This document shows positions 25,714-34,466 of a stretch of 36,452 bases of DNA, piece after piece (position 1 is the stretch's first letter; the number at the start of each line of letters is the position of its first letter). The notes beneath the pieces are model-generated. The model ran no database searches. It was not told the DNA's origin and saw nothing but the letters and a program-made list of their open reading frames with translations. Made by a program: the position numbers and the translations under genes. This DNA is from Pantoea sp. RIT-PI-b (lineage in GTDB: Bacteria > Pseudomonadota > Gammaproteobacteria > Enterobacterales > Enterobacteriaceae), in contig NZ_LGIS01000021.1 of the NCBI RefSeq assembly GCF_001187905.1, forward strand, positions 1 to 36,452. The letters are read 5' to 3'.

Positions 25714-26724
25714 TTATAGCGTGCCCACCGGCTGATTTTCATCCTGATCAACCGCGAAGCAGGCAATTTGCTGATCGCCATACTGCTTCAGCTTTGGCTG
25801 CAGCTGAACACAGGTGCCAAAACGACGGCGGCAGCGCGCGTTAAACGCACAGCCTGGCGGCGGATTGAGCGGGCTCGGCAGTTCGCCTGTCAGCTTAATA
25901 CGCTCGCGACGGTCGTCTGGATTGAGACGCGGTGTCGCCGACAGCAGCGCCTGGGTGTAAGGGTGGCGCGGATTGCTGAAGATCGCCTCTTTGCTGCCCT
26001 TCTCCACGCAGCGACCGAGATACATCACCATCACCTCATCAGCGATGTGCTCCACCACCGACAGGTCATGCGAGATGAAGACGTAGGACAGACCTAAATC
26101 CTGCTGCAAATCCATCATCAGATTGAGCACCTGCGCGCGCACCGACACATCGAGGGCGGAAACAGGTTCATCGGCAATCAGCACGTCCGGATCGAGCATC
26201 AGGCCGCGTGCGATAGCGATACGCTGGCGCTGTCCGCCGGAGAACATGTGCGGATAGCGATCATAATGCTCGGTTTTCAGGCCAACTTTCGCCATCATCT
26301 CCAGCGTTTTTTCTTTGCGTTCCGCTTTGGTCAGCGAGGTGTTGATCACCAGCGGCTCTTCAAGAATCTGGCTGATTTTCTTGCGCGGATTGAGCGAGCC
26401 GTACGGGTTCTGGAACACGATCTGGATTTTCTGGCGACGCAGTTTCTGCGCCTGCGGATCGTGCTTCAACAGATCCTGACCGTGCCAGAAGAGCTGGCCT
26501 TCGGTCGGTGTTTCAATCATGGTCAGCAAGCGGCCCAGCGTCGATTTACCGCAGCCGGATTCACCCACCACCGCCAGCGTTTTGCCGCGTTCGAGGTTGA
26601 ACGACACGCCATCCAGCGCTTTTACCAGACGTTCCTGGCCGAACAGACCTTTCTTCACCGGGTAGTGTTTTTTCAGGTCAATTGCCTGCAGCAGGTAATC
26701 CTGCTGGTTGTTATCAAGACTCAT
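25714..26724 (-). CDS. dppF: DppF, dipeptide ABC transporter ATPase
   Basis: A 336-residue ATPase (E. coli 334) that with DppD powers dipeptide import through DppBC. Walker A GESGCGKS at 54-61, signature FSGGQ at 161-165, Walker B VLIADEP at 181-187. The C-terminal oligopeptide-transporter extension contains the [14 protein letters not shown] cysteine cluster. Start: an upstream in-frame start exists, but ATG 26724 gives the E. coli length and N-terminus and overlaps the dppD stop by 11 bases, typical of this operon. Very close to E. coli DppF throughout. Last gene of the operon. Confidence 0.97.
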   Translation of the reverse strand: MSLDNNQQDYLLQAIDLKKHYPVKKGLFGQERLVKALDGVSFNLERGKTLAVVGESGCGKSTLGRLLTMIETPTEGQLFWHGQDLLKHDPQAQKLRRQKIQIVFQNPYGSLNPRKKISQILEEPLVINTSLTKAERKEKTLEMMAKVGLKTEHYDRYPHMFSGGQRQRIAIARGLMLDPDVLIADEPVSALDVSVRAQVLNLMMDLQQDLGLSYVFISHDLSVVEHIADEVMVMYLGRCVEKGSKEAIFSNPRHPYTQALLSATPRLNPDDRRERIKLTGELPSPLNPPPGCAFNARCRRRFGTCVQLQPKLKQYGDQQIACFAVDQDENQPVGTL

Positions 26725-27700
26725 AAGTCGGTCTCCCGGCATCATCCAATGGGAAGTGACATTTGGCCTGACGGCCCGGAATGTCGCGCAGCTCCGGCTC
26801 TTCGCGGCGGCAGCGATCGGTTACGTACGGGCAGCGTGGATTCAACAGACAGCCGGTTGGGCGATCGTATTTACCCGGCACCACGCCCGGCAGCGACGCC
26901 AGACGCGCTTTGTCCGCAGCAAATTCCGGCAACGCGCGCAGCAGCGCTTGCGTGTAGGGATGACGCGGTGCTTTGAAGATATCCACCGCTTTACCGCTCT
27001 CCACCACCTGACCGGCATACATCACGATGATGTGCTGAGCCGCTTCGGCCACCAGCGCCAGATCGTGGGTAATCAGGATCAGCGCCATGTTCTCCTGCTT
27101 CTGCAACTCCAGCAGCAGTTCGATGATTTGCGCCTGAATGGTGACGTCGAGCGCCGTAGTCGGCTCATCGGCAATCAGCAGCTTCGGTTTGCAGGCAATC
27201 GCCATGGCGATCATCACGCGTTGGCTCATCCCGCCAGAAAGCTGGTGCGGATAGACATCCAGACGCGATGCCGCATCGGGAATGCCCACCTGATCGAGCA
27301 GATCAACCGCGCGCTGACGACGGGTACGTTTACTGCCGCCCTGATGCACCTTGAGCGCTTCCATAATCTGGAAACCTACGGTGTAGCACGGATTGAGGCT
27401 GGTCATCGGGTCCTGGAAAATCATCGCCACTTCAGCACCAACCAGTTGGCGGCGCTCTTTTTCGGAGATTTTCTGCAGGTCGCGCCCGTTGAATTCCAGT
27501 TTTTCGGCCATCACGCGGCCGGGATAATCAATCAGGCCCATGATCGCCAGCGAGCTGACCGATTTACCGGAACCCGATTCACCGACAATACCAACCACCT
27601 GGCCCTGCTCGACCTGATAACTAATGCGGTCAACTGCACGGAACGGTGTCTTTTCGTCGCCGAAATGCACCGATAACTTATCTACATTTAATAACGCCAT
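26714..27700 (-). CDS. dppD: DppD, dipeptide ABC transporter ATPase
   Basis: A 328-residue ATPase (E. coli 327). Walker A GESGSGKS at 40-47, signature LSGGM at 154-158, Walker B LLIADEP at 174-180. The C-terminus holds a four-cysteine cluster ([14 protein letters not shown], and a Cys further on) characteristic of peptide/nickel ABC ATPases. It forms a heterodimer with DppF under the DppBC permease. Twelve bases separate it from dppC, and its end overlaps dppF. Confidence 0.97.
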   Translation of the reverse strand: MALLNVDKLSVHFGDEKTPFRAVDRISYQVEQGQVVGIVGESGSGKSVSSLAIMGLIDYPGRVMAEKLEFNGRDLQKISEKERRQLVGAEVAMIFQDPMTSLNPCYTVGFQIMEALKVHQGGSKRTRRQRAVDLLDQVGIPDAASRLDVYPHQLSGGMSQRVMIAMAIACKPKLLIADEPTTALDVTIQAQIIELLLELQKQENMALILITHDLALVAEAAQHIIVMYAGQVVESGKAVDIFKAPRHPYTQALLRALPEFAADKARLASLPGVVPGKYDRPTGCLLNPRCPYVTDRCRREEPELRDIPGRQAKCHFPLDDAGRPTYES

Positions 27701-27712
27701 CTCGGTGCCTCT

Positions 27713-28615
27713 TTACTGCTTGAGTTTCGGGTCGAGTGCATCACGCAAACCATCGCCCATGAGGTTGAATGCCAGAACCGTCAGCAAAATGGTCACGCCA
27801 GGGAACGTCACCACCCACCAGGCACTTTGCGCATACTGCAACACGTCGGAGAGCATGGTGCCCCACTCCGGCGTTGGCGGTTGCGCCCCCATACCGAGAA
27901 AGCCCAACGCCGCCATATCAAGGATGGCGTTGGAGAAGCCTAATGATGCCTGCACGATCAGCGGTGCCAGGCAGTTAGGCAGAATATTGATAAACATCTG
28001 ACGCAGCGTGCCAGCTCCCGCCACGCTCGACGCGGTGACGTAGTCGCGGTTGACTTCAACCAGCACCGCAGCACGTGTCAGACGGATGTAGTGCGGCAGC
28101 GCCACGAAGGTGATGGCCAGCGAAGCATTGACGATCGACGGACCGAAGATCGCCACTAACACCAATGCCAGCAGCAGGCTTGGCAGCGCCAGCATGATGT
28201 CGACCACGCGCATAATAATCGCGTCCACCACGCCGCCGAGATAGCCGGCCATCAAACCGAATATCACGCCAAGAATCAGCGACAGCACGACGACCATGCA
28301 GCCCACCAGCAGCGACAGGCGAGCACCGTACATCAGACGCGACAGCACATCGCGGCCCACGTCATCGGTACCAAGGATGTAGCTCCAGTTGCCGCCTTCC
28401 TGCCAGACCGGTGGATGCAGCAAGGCATCGCGGAACTGTTCAGCCGGTGCGTGCGGTGCCAGCACATCGGCAAAGATGGCGATTAACAGCATCAGAACGA
28501 TGTAAACCAGGCCGATAACCGCGCCTTTATTACGTTTGAAGTAGTGCCAGAATTCCTGTAACGGGGTCATCGGCTTGGGTGCAGCAGTTACGCTTGCGGG
28601 ATCAACAGCAGACAT
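27713..28615 (-). CDS. dppC: DppC, dipeptide ABC transporter permease
   Basis: A 300-residue inner-membrane permease (E. coli 300) with a cytoplasmic N-terminus (LQEFWHYFKRNKGAVIG) and about six membrane helices. The binding-protein-dependent transport loop (EAA-like; VTASSVAGAGTLRQMFINILPNC) lies near residues 195-220 and contacts the DppDF ATPases. It forms the dipeptide channel with DppB. Ten bases separate it from dppB. Confidence 0.96.
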   Translation of the reverse strand: MSAVDPASVTAAPKPMTPLQEFWHYFKRNKGAVIGLVYIVLMLLIAIFADVLAPHAPAEQFRDALLHPPVWQEGGNWSYILGTDDVGRDVLSRLMYGARLSLLVGCMVVVLSLILGVIFGLMAGYLGGVVDAIIMRVVDIMLALPSLLLALVLVAIFGPSIVNASLAITFVALPHYIRLTRAAVLVEVNRDYVTASSVAGAGTLRQMFINILPNCLAPLIVQASLGFSNAILDMAALGFLGMGAQPPTPEWGTMLSDVLQYAQSAWWVVTFPGVTILLTVLAFNLMGDGLRDALDPKLKQ

Positions 28616-28624
28616 GATTCCCCC

Positions 28625-29644
28625 TTATTTCTTATGACGGATACGTGGATTGACCACGCCGTACAACAGATCAACCAGCAGGTTGACCACGATGATCAGA
28701 ATCGCCACCAGCAATACGCCGCCCTGTACCACCGGATAGTCACGGCGTTGCAGCGCTTCGATCAGCCAGCGGCCGAGTCCCGGCCACGAGAAGATGGTTT
28801 CGGTCAGGATCGCACCGGCCAGCAGCGTACCGACCTGCAAGCCAATCACAGTGACCACCGGCAGCATGGCGTTACGCAGCGCATGCACCACAATCACGCG
28901 CATGCGCGTCAAACCTTTGGCGCGCGCGGTGCGGATGTAGTCTTCACCCAGCACTTCCAGCATGGAGGAGCGCGTCATACGCACAATCACCGCCAGCGGA
29001 ATGGTGCCAAGCACGATGGCCGGTAAAATCATGTGCATCACGGCATCTTTGAAATCGCCCGGTTCACCCCACAGCAGCGTATCAATCAGCATAAAGCCGG
29101 TGAGCGGATGGCTGTCGTCAAGGAAGATGATGTCGCTGACGCGCCCGGAGACCGGCGTAAGGTTCCACTGCACCGAGACCAGCATGATCAGCATGATGCC
29201 CCACCAGAAAATCGGCATCGAGTAACCGGTGAGCGAGATGCCTACGGCGGTGTGATCGAAGATTGAGCCGCGTTTTACCGCTGCCAGCACACCAACAGGA
29301 ATACCCACTGCAACCGCGAACAACATGGCGCAGATGCCCAGTTCCAGCGTGGCTTTAAAACGAGGAACGAATTCGTCCCAGACCGGGATGCGGCTTTTCA
29401 GCGAGATGCCAAGGTCGCCGTGCAATACACCATTGATGTAGGTGAGATATTGCTTCCACATCGGCTGATCGAGGCCAAACTGCGCCATCAGCTGAGCGTG
29501 ACGTTCGGGGGAGATGCCGCGTTCACCGGCCATGATCAGTACCGGATCGCCGGGGATCAAGTGGACAAACGCGAAGGTCAATAACGTGATACCGATGAAC
29601 GTTGGGATGACAAGGCCCAAACGTCGGAGTATGAATTGCAGCAT
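28625..29644 (-). CDS. dppB: DppB, dipeptide ABC transporter permease
   Basis: A 339-residue permease (E. coli 339) starting LQFILRRLGLVIPTFIGIT, with the usual first helix and a large periplasmic loop at about 35-100, then five further helices. The EAA-like loop (YIRTARAKGLTRMRVIVVHALRN) is at about 236-258. It partners DppC. It is separated from dppA by about 200 bases containing two hairpins, which is where the E. coli operon also has a gap that lowers expression of the membrane genes relative to the abundant binding protein. Confidence 0.97.
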   Translation of the reverse strand: MLQFILRRLGLVIPTFIGITLLTFAFVHLIPGDPVLIMAGERGISPERHAQLMAQFGLDQPMWKQYLTYINGVLHGDLGISLKSRIPVWDEFVPRFKATLELGICAMLFAVAVGIPVGVLAAVKRGSIFDHTAVGISLTGYSMPIFWWGIMLIMLVSVQWNLTPVSGRVSDIIFLDDSHPLTGFMLIDTLLWGEPGDFKDAVMHMILPAIVLGTIPLAVIVRMTRSSMLEVLGEDYIRTARAKGLTRMRVIVVHALRNAMLPVVTVIGLQVGTLLAGAILTETIFSWPGLGRWLIEALQRRDYPVVQGGVLLVAILIIVVNLLVDLLYGVVNPRIRHKK

Positions 29645-29780
29645 AAGCCTGGTTCTCTGACATTTCCCATAGCGTTACCGCCGGGGACAACATTGCTCAA
29701 CACTCGCAGCCAGCCATAGGCGGACGCGACGCAAGAAGCGCTTCATTAGTAGAATTAGCCGGAAAAAAAGAGCGGAATAC

Positions 29781-29821
29781 GGGCGGCGAAGGTGCCGCCC
29801 GAGGGCCAGCAATGCTGGCCC
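29781..29821 (-). terminator. Twin hairpins between dppA and dppB (attenuation or mRNA stabilisation)
   Basis: Read on the minus strand just after dppA come GGGCCAGC/GCTGGCCC (29803-29821, 3-base loop) and GGGCGGC/GCCGCCC (29781-29800, 6-base loop), then CTCTTTTTTT starting about 10 bases later. The T-run is too distant for a strong terminator, so partial termination or 3'-end protection of dppA mRNA is more likely, allowing far more DppA than DppBCDF. Confidence 0.6.
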
Positions 29822-29842
29822 TAACCGCGATAATCCGAAAGG

Positions 29843-31453
29843 TTATTCCTGGATATCGACGTTTTCGAAGTGATGTTTACCTAATGGATCAACCACATAA
29901 CCAGATACTTTCTTGCTCACTGGCTCATATACGGTTGAGTGGGCGATGATCAGCGCCGGAGCCTGGTCATGCATCACTACCTGAGCCTGTTTGTACAGCT
30001 CAATACGTTTGTTGTGATCGGCTTCAGCACGTGCTGGCTGAATCAGATCTTCAAACGGCTTGTAGCACCAACGTGAGTAGTTCGAACCGTCTTTCGCCGC
30101 TGCACAGCTGAACAGCGTAGCGAAGAAGTTATCCGGATCCCCATTATCACCGGTCCAGCCCATCATGACGGTCTGGTGTTCCCCGGCTTTCGCGCGTTTC
30201 AGGTACTCGCCCCATTCGAAGGTAACGATTTTGGCTTTCACGCCAATTTTCGCCCAGTCAGCCTGAACCATTTCTGCCATACGGCGTGCGTTCGGGTTGT
30301 ATGGACGTTGTACCGGCATGGCCCACAGGTCGATTGAGAAGCCATCTGGCATGCCCGCTTCTTTCAGCAGCGCTTTAGCTTTCTCAGGATCGTAGGCGTA
30401 ATCTTTGATGTCGTCGTTGTAGCCCCACATGGTTGGCGGGATCAGGTTTTTCGCGGCCTGGCCAGCGCCCTGATAAACGGCATCAATAATGGCTTGTTTG
30501 TTCACCGCCATGGTCAGTGCCTGACGCACTTTCACGTTATCCAGCGGTTTTTTCTCGGTGTTGAACGACAGGTAACCGACGTTCAGACCAGGCTGCTCCA
30601 TCAGATTAATTTTGTCGTCTTTCTTCATGCTGGCGATGTCGGCCGGATTCGGGTACGGCATAACCTGGCACTCACCCTTCTGCAGTTTGGCGTAACGGAC
30701 AGAAGCATCTGGCGTGATGGAGAACACTAAGCGATCAATCTTCGGCTTGGTACCCCAGAAGTCTGGGTTAGCTTTATACAGAATGCGCGAATCTTTCTGA
30801 TATTGCTGCAGCACGAATGGACCGGTGCCCACTGGATTGAGGTCCAGCTTCTCTGGCGTGCCCGCTTTCAGCATGTTGTCGGCGTACTCTTTTGACAGAA
30901 TTGAAGCGAAGTCCATACCGAGGTCAGCGATGAACGGCGCTTCTGGACGGGTCAGGGTGAAGCGTACGGTGTAATCGTCAACTTTTTCGATTTTGGCGAT
31001 CAGCTTAGGCATGTCCATGCCTTCGAAGTATTCGTAGCTGCCGCCAGAAACACCGTGATATTTGTTGTTTTTGTCGAGCTGACGCTCGAAGGAGAACACG
31101 ACGTCATCGGCATTGAAGGTGCGGGTTGGCTTGAAGTCTTTGGTCGATTGCCACTTCACGCCCTGGCGCAGATGGAAGGTGTAGGTTTTACCGTCCGCGC
31201 TGACATCCCATTTTTCTGCCAGACCTGGCTGCAGCTCGGTGGTACCGGTTTTGAACTCAACCAGACGGTTGTAGATCGGTACGGAGCTAGCATCGTAGGT
31301 GGTGCCCGATGTGAAGAGCTGCGGGTTGAAGCCTTCAGGCGAACCTTCTGAACAATAAACGAGGGTTTTCGCCTGGACACCAGCGGCAACGGTCATAGCA
31401 ATCAGGCTGAGACCGACCTTCAGCATCCTGGATTTAGCCAGGGAGTTGATCAT
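29843..31453 (-). CDS. dppA: DppA, periplasmic dipeptide-binding protein
   Basis: A 536-residue family-5 solute-binding protein (E. coli 535). The signal peptide MINSLAKSRMLKVGLSLIAM...VQA is cleaved before KTLVYCSEGSPEGFNPQLF, the same mature start as E. coli. It delivers dipeptides (and in E. coli haem and delta-aminolevulinate) to DppBCDF. The frame extends 25 codons upstream, but ATG 31453 has GGAG six bases before it and gives the exact family N-terminus. First gene of the dpp operon; a CA-rich leader suggests sRNA control. Confidence 0.97.
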   Translation of the reverse strand: MINSLAKSRMLKVGLSLIAMTVAAGVQAKTLVYCSEGSPEGFNPQLFTSGTTYDASSVPIYNRLVEFKTGTTELQPGLAEKWDVSADGKTYTFHLRQGVKWQSTKDFKPTRTFNADDVVFSFERQLDKNNKYHGVSGGSYEYFEGMDMPKLIAKIEKVDDYTVRFTLTRPEAPFIADLGMDFASILSKEYADNMLKAGTPEKLDLNPVGTGPFVLQQYQKDSRILYKANPDFWGTKPKIDRLVFSITPDASVRYAKLQKGECQVMPYPNPADIASMKKDDKINLMEQPGLNVGYLSFNTEKKPLDNVKVRQALTMAVNKQAIIDAVYQGAGQAAKNLIPPTMWGYNDDIKDYAYDPEKAKALLKEAGMPDGFSIDLWAMPVQRPYNPNARRMAEMVQADWAKIGVKAKIVTFEWGEYLKRAKAGEHQTVMMGWTGDNGDPDNFFATLFSCAAAKDGSNYSRWCYKPFEDLIQPARAEADHNKRIELYKQAQVVMHDQAPALIIAHSTVYEPVSKKVSGYVVDPLGKHHFENVDIQE

Positions 31454-31461
31454 GTTTTGCT

Positions 31462-31485
31462 CCATTGTGATGTGATGTTGTGTGC
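31462..31485 (-). promoter_or_regulatory. CA-rich dppA leader segment, candidate GcvB sRNA target
   Basis: On the minus strand ACACAACATCACATCACAA runs directly into the GGAG ribosome-binding site. GcvB represses dppA and oppA in E. coli and Salmonella by pairing its GU-rich R1 region with C/A-rich leaders like this one. The gcvB gene itself is not in the window, so pairing is inferred. Confidence 0.6.
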
Positions 31486-31591
31486 GTCGCCCGACCTCTG
31501 ATTTTTTTATGCGGTTCGGGCAGGTCAATTAAGCGTAAGCAAAATGTGAGCGGTTATTTTTGCCGGGGACATTGTCAGGCAGGTCCGTCTC

Positions 31592-31620
31592 TACATTTTA
31601 TTGACGCATCAATTTGTCAA
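31592..31620 (-). promoter_or_regulatory. Candidate sigma-70 promoter for dppA
   Basis: TTGACA at 31620-31615 and AATGTA at 31597-31592 are separated by 17 bases on the minus strand, about 140 bases before the start codon. A perfect -35 with a mediocre -10. The remaining A/T-rich bases between here and 32070 show no gene that I can support. Confidence 0.4.
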
Positions 31621-32070
31621 CAGTTGCAATAAACGTCAATACAGTGTGGGGTTATTTACACAGAGTGTGAGTAAGTGCAAGCAACGATAAAAAACACCCT
31701 TATTGCGCTGAGCCAAAATTTAAAAAGGTGATAAAGCACTCAATGCCGCGTGATTATCTGGCTATGTAGCCAAATGACAGTGATTATCACCGCTAAAAAA
31801 CATACAAAAGTTATTGGTAAATGTTGAATATCTGAACGATTCTTCGTGCGTTATGACGTTCAGGCAGCGGAATGTGCTAGTAAAATGGCATAAGAAATCA
31901 GCATGATGCATAAACCGGTCATAAGAAGAATGTGTCACGAATTAAGCGGGCGGGTTCGATTTGGCGTGGGGTGCAGAGATGAAAGTGGACATAATGGTGA
32001 TTATTTCGGGTTTAACTGGCGGAACGGGTGTATTTACGGGTTTTGCTGTTTGCTCGTTGCGGTGCTCAGG

Positions 32071-32164
32071 AAAGGCGGCTCGAACGCAAAGACGGCGTGA
32101 ATACGTCCCTGTAGCCTCGGCCGCCGCATCCCTGCGGCGGACGCTTTGCTAACCGAGCCGCCTT
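32071..32164. repeat. Long palindromic intergenic element with nested hairpin
   Basis: Arms AAGGCGGCTCG..GCAAAG (32072-32091) and CTTTGC..CGAGCCGCCTT (32144-32164) pair over about 20 positions with a few mismatches. Within the loop a perfect 8-bp hairpin CCGCCGCA/TGCGGCGG sits at 32121-32140 around TCCC. It lies between the dppA promoter region and the tRNA terminator. It has the look of a dispersed enterobacterial palindromic repeat; I do not know a name for it. Short open frames crossing it have no coding character. Confidence 0.6.
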
Positions 32165-32241
32165 CCCATCGCCTGCACGTGTGGTTGCGCTTTCAAACAG
32201 AGCGCAGCGGTCCAATGTGGTGATCCGCCAAATTACAGACG

Positions 32242-32270
32242 AAAAAAAACCTGCTTATAAAAGCAGGTTT
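32242..32270 (-). terminator. Rho-independent terminator of the tRNA-Pro transcript
   Basis: On the minus strand AACCTGCTT, a 4-base loop and AAGCAGGTT are followed by eight T (32249-32242). It begins 10 bases after the tRNA 3' end. Confidence 0.9.
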
Positions 32271-32279
32271 CTTCAAAGA

Positions 32280-32356
32280 TGGTCGGCGAGAGAGGATTCG
32301 AACCTCCGACCCACTGGTCCCAAACCAGTTGCGCTACCAAGCTGCGCTACTCGCCG
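32280..32356 (-). tRNA. tRNA-Pro, anticodon UGG
   Basis: A 77-base tRNA with encoded CCA. The acceptor stem is CGGCGAG/CTCGCCG, the D-arm contains AGCTTGGTAGC, and the anticodon stem-loop CTGG-TTTGGGA-CCAG places UGG at 32322-32320. The T-arm is GGAGG-TTCGAAT-CCTCT with one mismatch. The sequence agrees with what I recall of E. coli proM. At this position (between dppA and eptB) E. coli carries proK, whose anticodon is CGG. It has its own promoter and terminator. Confidence 0.97.
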
Positions 32357-32366
32357 ATGGGGGCGC

Positions 32367-32395
32367 ATATTACTGCGCCGCTAAAAAAGCGTCAA
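32367..32395 (-). promoter_or_regulatory. Promoter of tRNA-Pro with a G/C-rich discriminator
   Basis: TTGACG (32395-32390), a 17-base spacer and TAATAT (32372-32367) on the minus strand, followed by GCGCCCCC just before the mature tRNA 5' end. A G/C-rich discriminator after a strong promoter is the hallmark of stable-RNA promoters under ppGpp/DksA control. Confidence 0.75.
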
Positions 32396-32478
32396 TCCCT
32401 TTTGCTGAAAACCCATCTGATCGCCTGGAAAGCAAGCAGCACCTTAAAAGCCCTGCTGCTCAATGGGTTCGGCGTAGC

Positions 32479-32498
32479 GGTCGCCATTAATGGAGACC
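32479..32498. repeat. Solo terminal palindrome of the ~375-bp repeat family
   Basis: GGTCGCCATTAATGGAGACC, 9 bases beyond the eptB stop, is the same palindrome that ends the three long repeats, with one interruption. No flanking repeat body is recognisable. It may be a solo element or a remnant and could form a hairpin at the 3' end of eptB mRNA. Confidence 0.6.
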
Positions 32499-32506
32499 CC
32501 AGGATA

Positions 32507-34198
32507 TTACAGCGTTTTAGCTGGAGTACCCGCAGGTGCCTGGCACCAGTTATTGGCAGCTTTGATCCCGCCATCTGGCGAGGTATAACCCAGGCAGCCC
32601 AAAATGGTGTCGAACAACTCAACATGACGATGCGTTTTGCCGACGCGCTGTTGCGCTTGTAAGCGCTCAAAGTTGCTACGGTTGGTGGGATCGTCCAGAT
32701 ACTTATCGGAAGCCCACACCATCATTGGCACGCGGAATTGCTCCGGTGGCGCCATCTCACGCGGCGTACCGTGCAGATGCATATTCTCACTGATCGATTC
32801 ACCATGGTCGGCGGCATAGAACACTATCGCCTTCTTATCACGCAGCTGATCGAGCACGCTATCCAGCATGGTATCAACGTATAAAACCGAGTTGTCATAA
32901 GCATTGATCAACTGCGCTTTGCTGCAGGTTTCATCAACTCCCATACACTCCGGCTTGTAGCGAGCGAAGTCGCGCGGGTAGCGCTGCGAATAGAGATAAT
33001 GCGACCCTTTGGTGTGCAGGATGACCACATGCTTACCTTTAGGGAAACGCTGCAATGATGCCTGCAGTTCCGGCACTAACAGCATGTCATCTACCGCTTT
33101 GCCCTGATTGCGCTTCTCTGAGCCAATCTGCTCGCGGAATGAGAAGTTGTTGGTGTTGGCGTTATCGTAGAACCACACTTCGCTCTGCATCGCGAACAGT
33201 TCGGAGGTAAAGCCCAGCTCTTTCAGCACGGCGAAAATATTCTGTTCTTTCAGCGTACGTCCTGGATTGTCCATGGTGCCGCCTTCGCGTACGAACATAC
33301 AGCGCAGCGACAGCTTGGTGGCGGTATCACAAGACTCGCCGCGGAAGGCGACCAGATTTTTTTCTTTTGACAGCTTCGGCGTGGTATCGCGATCGTAGCC
33401 CAGCATCCCCATGTGATCCCAGCGCGTGGTTTCGCCAATCACAAACACCATATAGGTATCGTCGATGCCCGGCGGTGCGACGTAGGTAAACTGCTTCGCC
33501 GGATCAAGCAACTCTTTGCCATCCCACTCTTCATCCATTTTGGTCCAGGCAAACAGTCCCAGCGCGGCGATCCAGTTTGATGGCAGATACGAGTGTGCGA
33601 CCACACCACCGTAGCTCGGTAAATCGATATTGGTGATCTCTTCGTTAACCTTCTGCAACTTGTCAAAATAGCGAATAGGCAGCCATACCAACGCCACGCT
33701 CAGCAACAAAATCACCGTCGGTTTAAGACGCTGACCCGGCGTTTTCAGCTGTTCGAACAGTGTCAGACTCAGGTTATTGCGCCAAATCAGCAGCAGCGGA
33801 AGTGCGCTCACCAGCACCATCCACAGCACGAAGCGCAGGCCAATCACTTCTTTCGAGAGATCAACATCGGTGGTCATCACTGACGCGATAATGCCGTAGC
33901 CAATCACCACGTTGAAGAACGCCATGTAATAGGCGGCTGCCACCGAAATGATCACGATGAGGCTGGCAAGAATGCGATAAGCCCATTTGCCACCCAGTGA
34001 TAGCAAGCGCATCAGGAAGAAGGTCAGCAACACGGCGGCCATCACTTCTGCCGCTGCAGAGAGCCAATTAGAGAGGTTTGATTTCGTTAAAAAACCGTCA
34101 AAACGGCGATAAAATATCGGTAAATTCAGCAAGATACCGAGATATAAAGCAAGCAGCAATGACAGCTTTTGCTGCGTTAAACTTTTAATATAATTCAT
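32507..34198 (-). CDS. eptB: EptB, Kdo2-lipid A phosphoethanolamine transferase
   Basis: A 563-residue inner-membrane enzyme (E. coli EptB 563) that adds phosphoethanolamine to the outer Kdo of the LPS core. Five membrane helices occupy about 10-180, then a periplasmic sulfatase-fold domain. Predicted zinc/catalytic residues: Glu256 in IGETTRWD, nucleophile Thr294 in CDTATKLSLRC (aligned with Thr285 of MCR-1), the HTKGSH histidine segment, and DHGES. Paired cysteines of the family are present (C290/C300, MGVDETC). Position beside tRNA-Pro and dppA is as in E. coli. A sigma-E-like promoter lies upstream. It shares its donor, phosphatidylethanolamine, with BcsG. Confidence 0.95.
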   Translation of the reverse strand: MNYIKSLTQQKLSLLLALYLGILLNLPIFYRRFDGFLTKSNLSNWLSAAAEVMAAVLLTFFLMRLLSLGGKWAYRILASLIVIISVAAAYYMAFFNVVIGYGIIASVMTTDVDLSKEVIGLRFVLWMVLVSALPLLLIWRNNLSLTLFEQLKTPGQRLKPTVILLLSVALVWLPIRYFDKLQKVNEEITNIDLPSYGGVVAHSYLPSNWIAALGLFAWTKMDEEWDGKELLDPAKQFTYVAPPGIDDTYMVFVIGETTRWDHMGMLGYDRDTTPKLSKEKNLVAFRGESCDTATKLSLRCMFVREGGTMDNPGRTLKEQNIFAVLKELGFTSELFAMQSEVWFYDNANTNNFSFREQIGSEKRNQGKAVDDMLLVPELQASLQRFPKGKHVVILHTKGSHYLYSQRYPRDFARYKPECMGVDETCSKAQLINAYDNSVLYVDTMLDSVLDQLRDKKAIVFYAADHGESISENMHLHGTPREMAPPEQFRVPMMVWASDKYLDDPTNRSNFERLQAQQRVGKTHRHVELFDTILGCLGYTSPDGGIKAANNWCQAPAGTPAKTL

Positions 34199-34241
34199 GA
34201 AAATATCTATTCCCGACCTGGTGTCGTTGTATCAACCGTAA

Positions 34242-34269
34242 TGTGACTATTTAAAGACAGCAGAGTTCG
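34242..34269 (-). promoter_or_regulatory. Candidate sigma-E promoter for eptB
   Basis: On the minus strand CGAACTC (34269-34263) and TCACA (34246-34242) are separated by 16 bases, close to the envelope-stress consensus GGAACTT-N16-TCTGA. The -10 lies about 45 bases before the eptB ATG. E. coli eptB is known to be sigma-E-dependent. The -10 match is only partial. Confidence 0.5.
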
Positions 34270-34423
34270 CTAAACCGCAGAAAAAGCGTGACGCAACGTA
34301 CAGGATCGGGACGATTCCGACTGGCGATATGGCGATGGCGCGAAGCCGAGCAGTAGAACATTTAACCAATGGTAAGACCAGAGAAATTTGCTTATCGATC
34401 CGGGAACGCCGATCTTCAGATAT

Positions 34424-34447
34424 AAAAAAGGCTCCCGCAGGAGCCTT
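34424..34447 (-). terminator. Rho-independent terminator of ohr
   Basis: On the minus strand AAGGCTCC-TG-CGGGAGCC pairing (34429-34446) is followed by TTTTTTATA. It begins about 20 bases after the ohr stop. Bases 34270-34423, between it and the eptB promoter, show no gene. Confidence 0.88.
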
Positions 34448-34466
34448 GCATTCTCATCACTCGCAA

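Noticed and set aside
31454..31528. N-terminal extension of dppA
   Set aside because: It would place residues before a textbook signal peptide and over the likely GcvB site; GGAG and E. coli alignment fix the start at 31453.
31903..32152. Two ~65-codon plus-strand frames upstream of the tRNA
   Set aside because: They cross the palindromic element at 32071-32164, have no good ribosome-binding site and no recognisable features.
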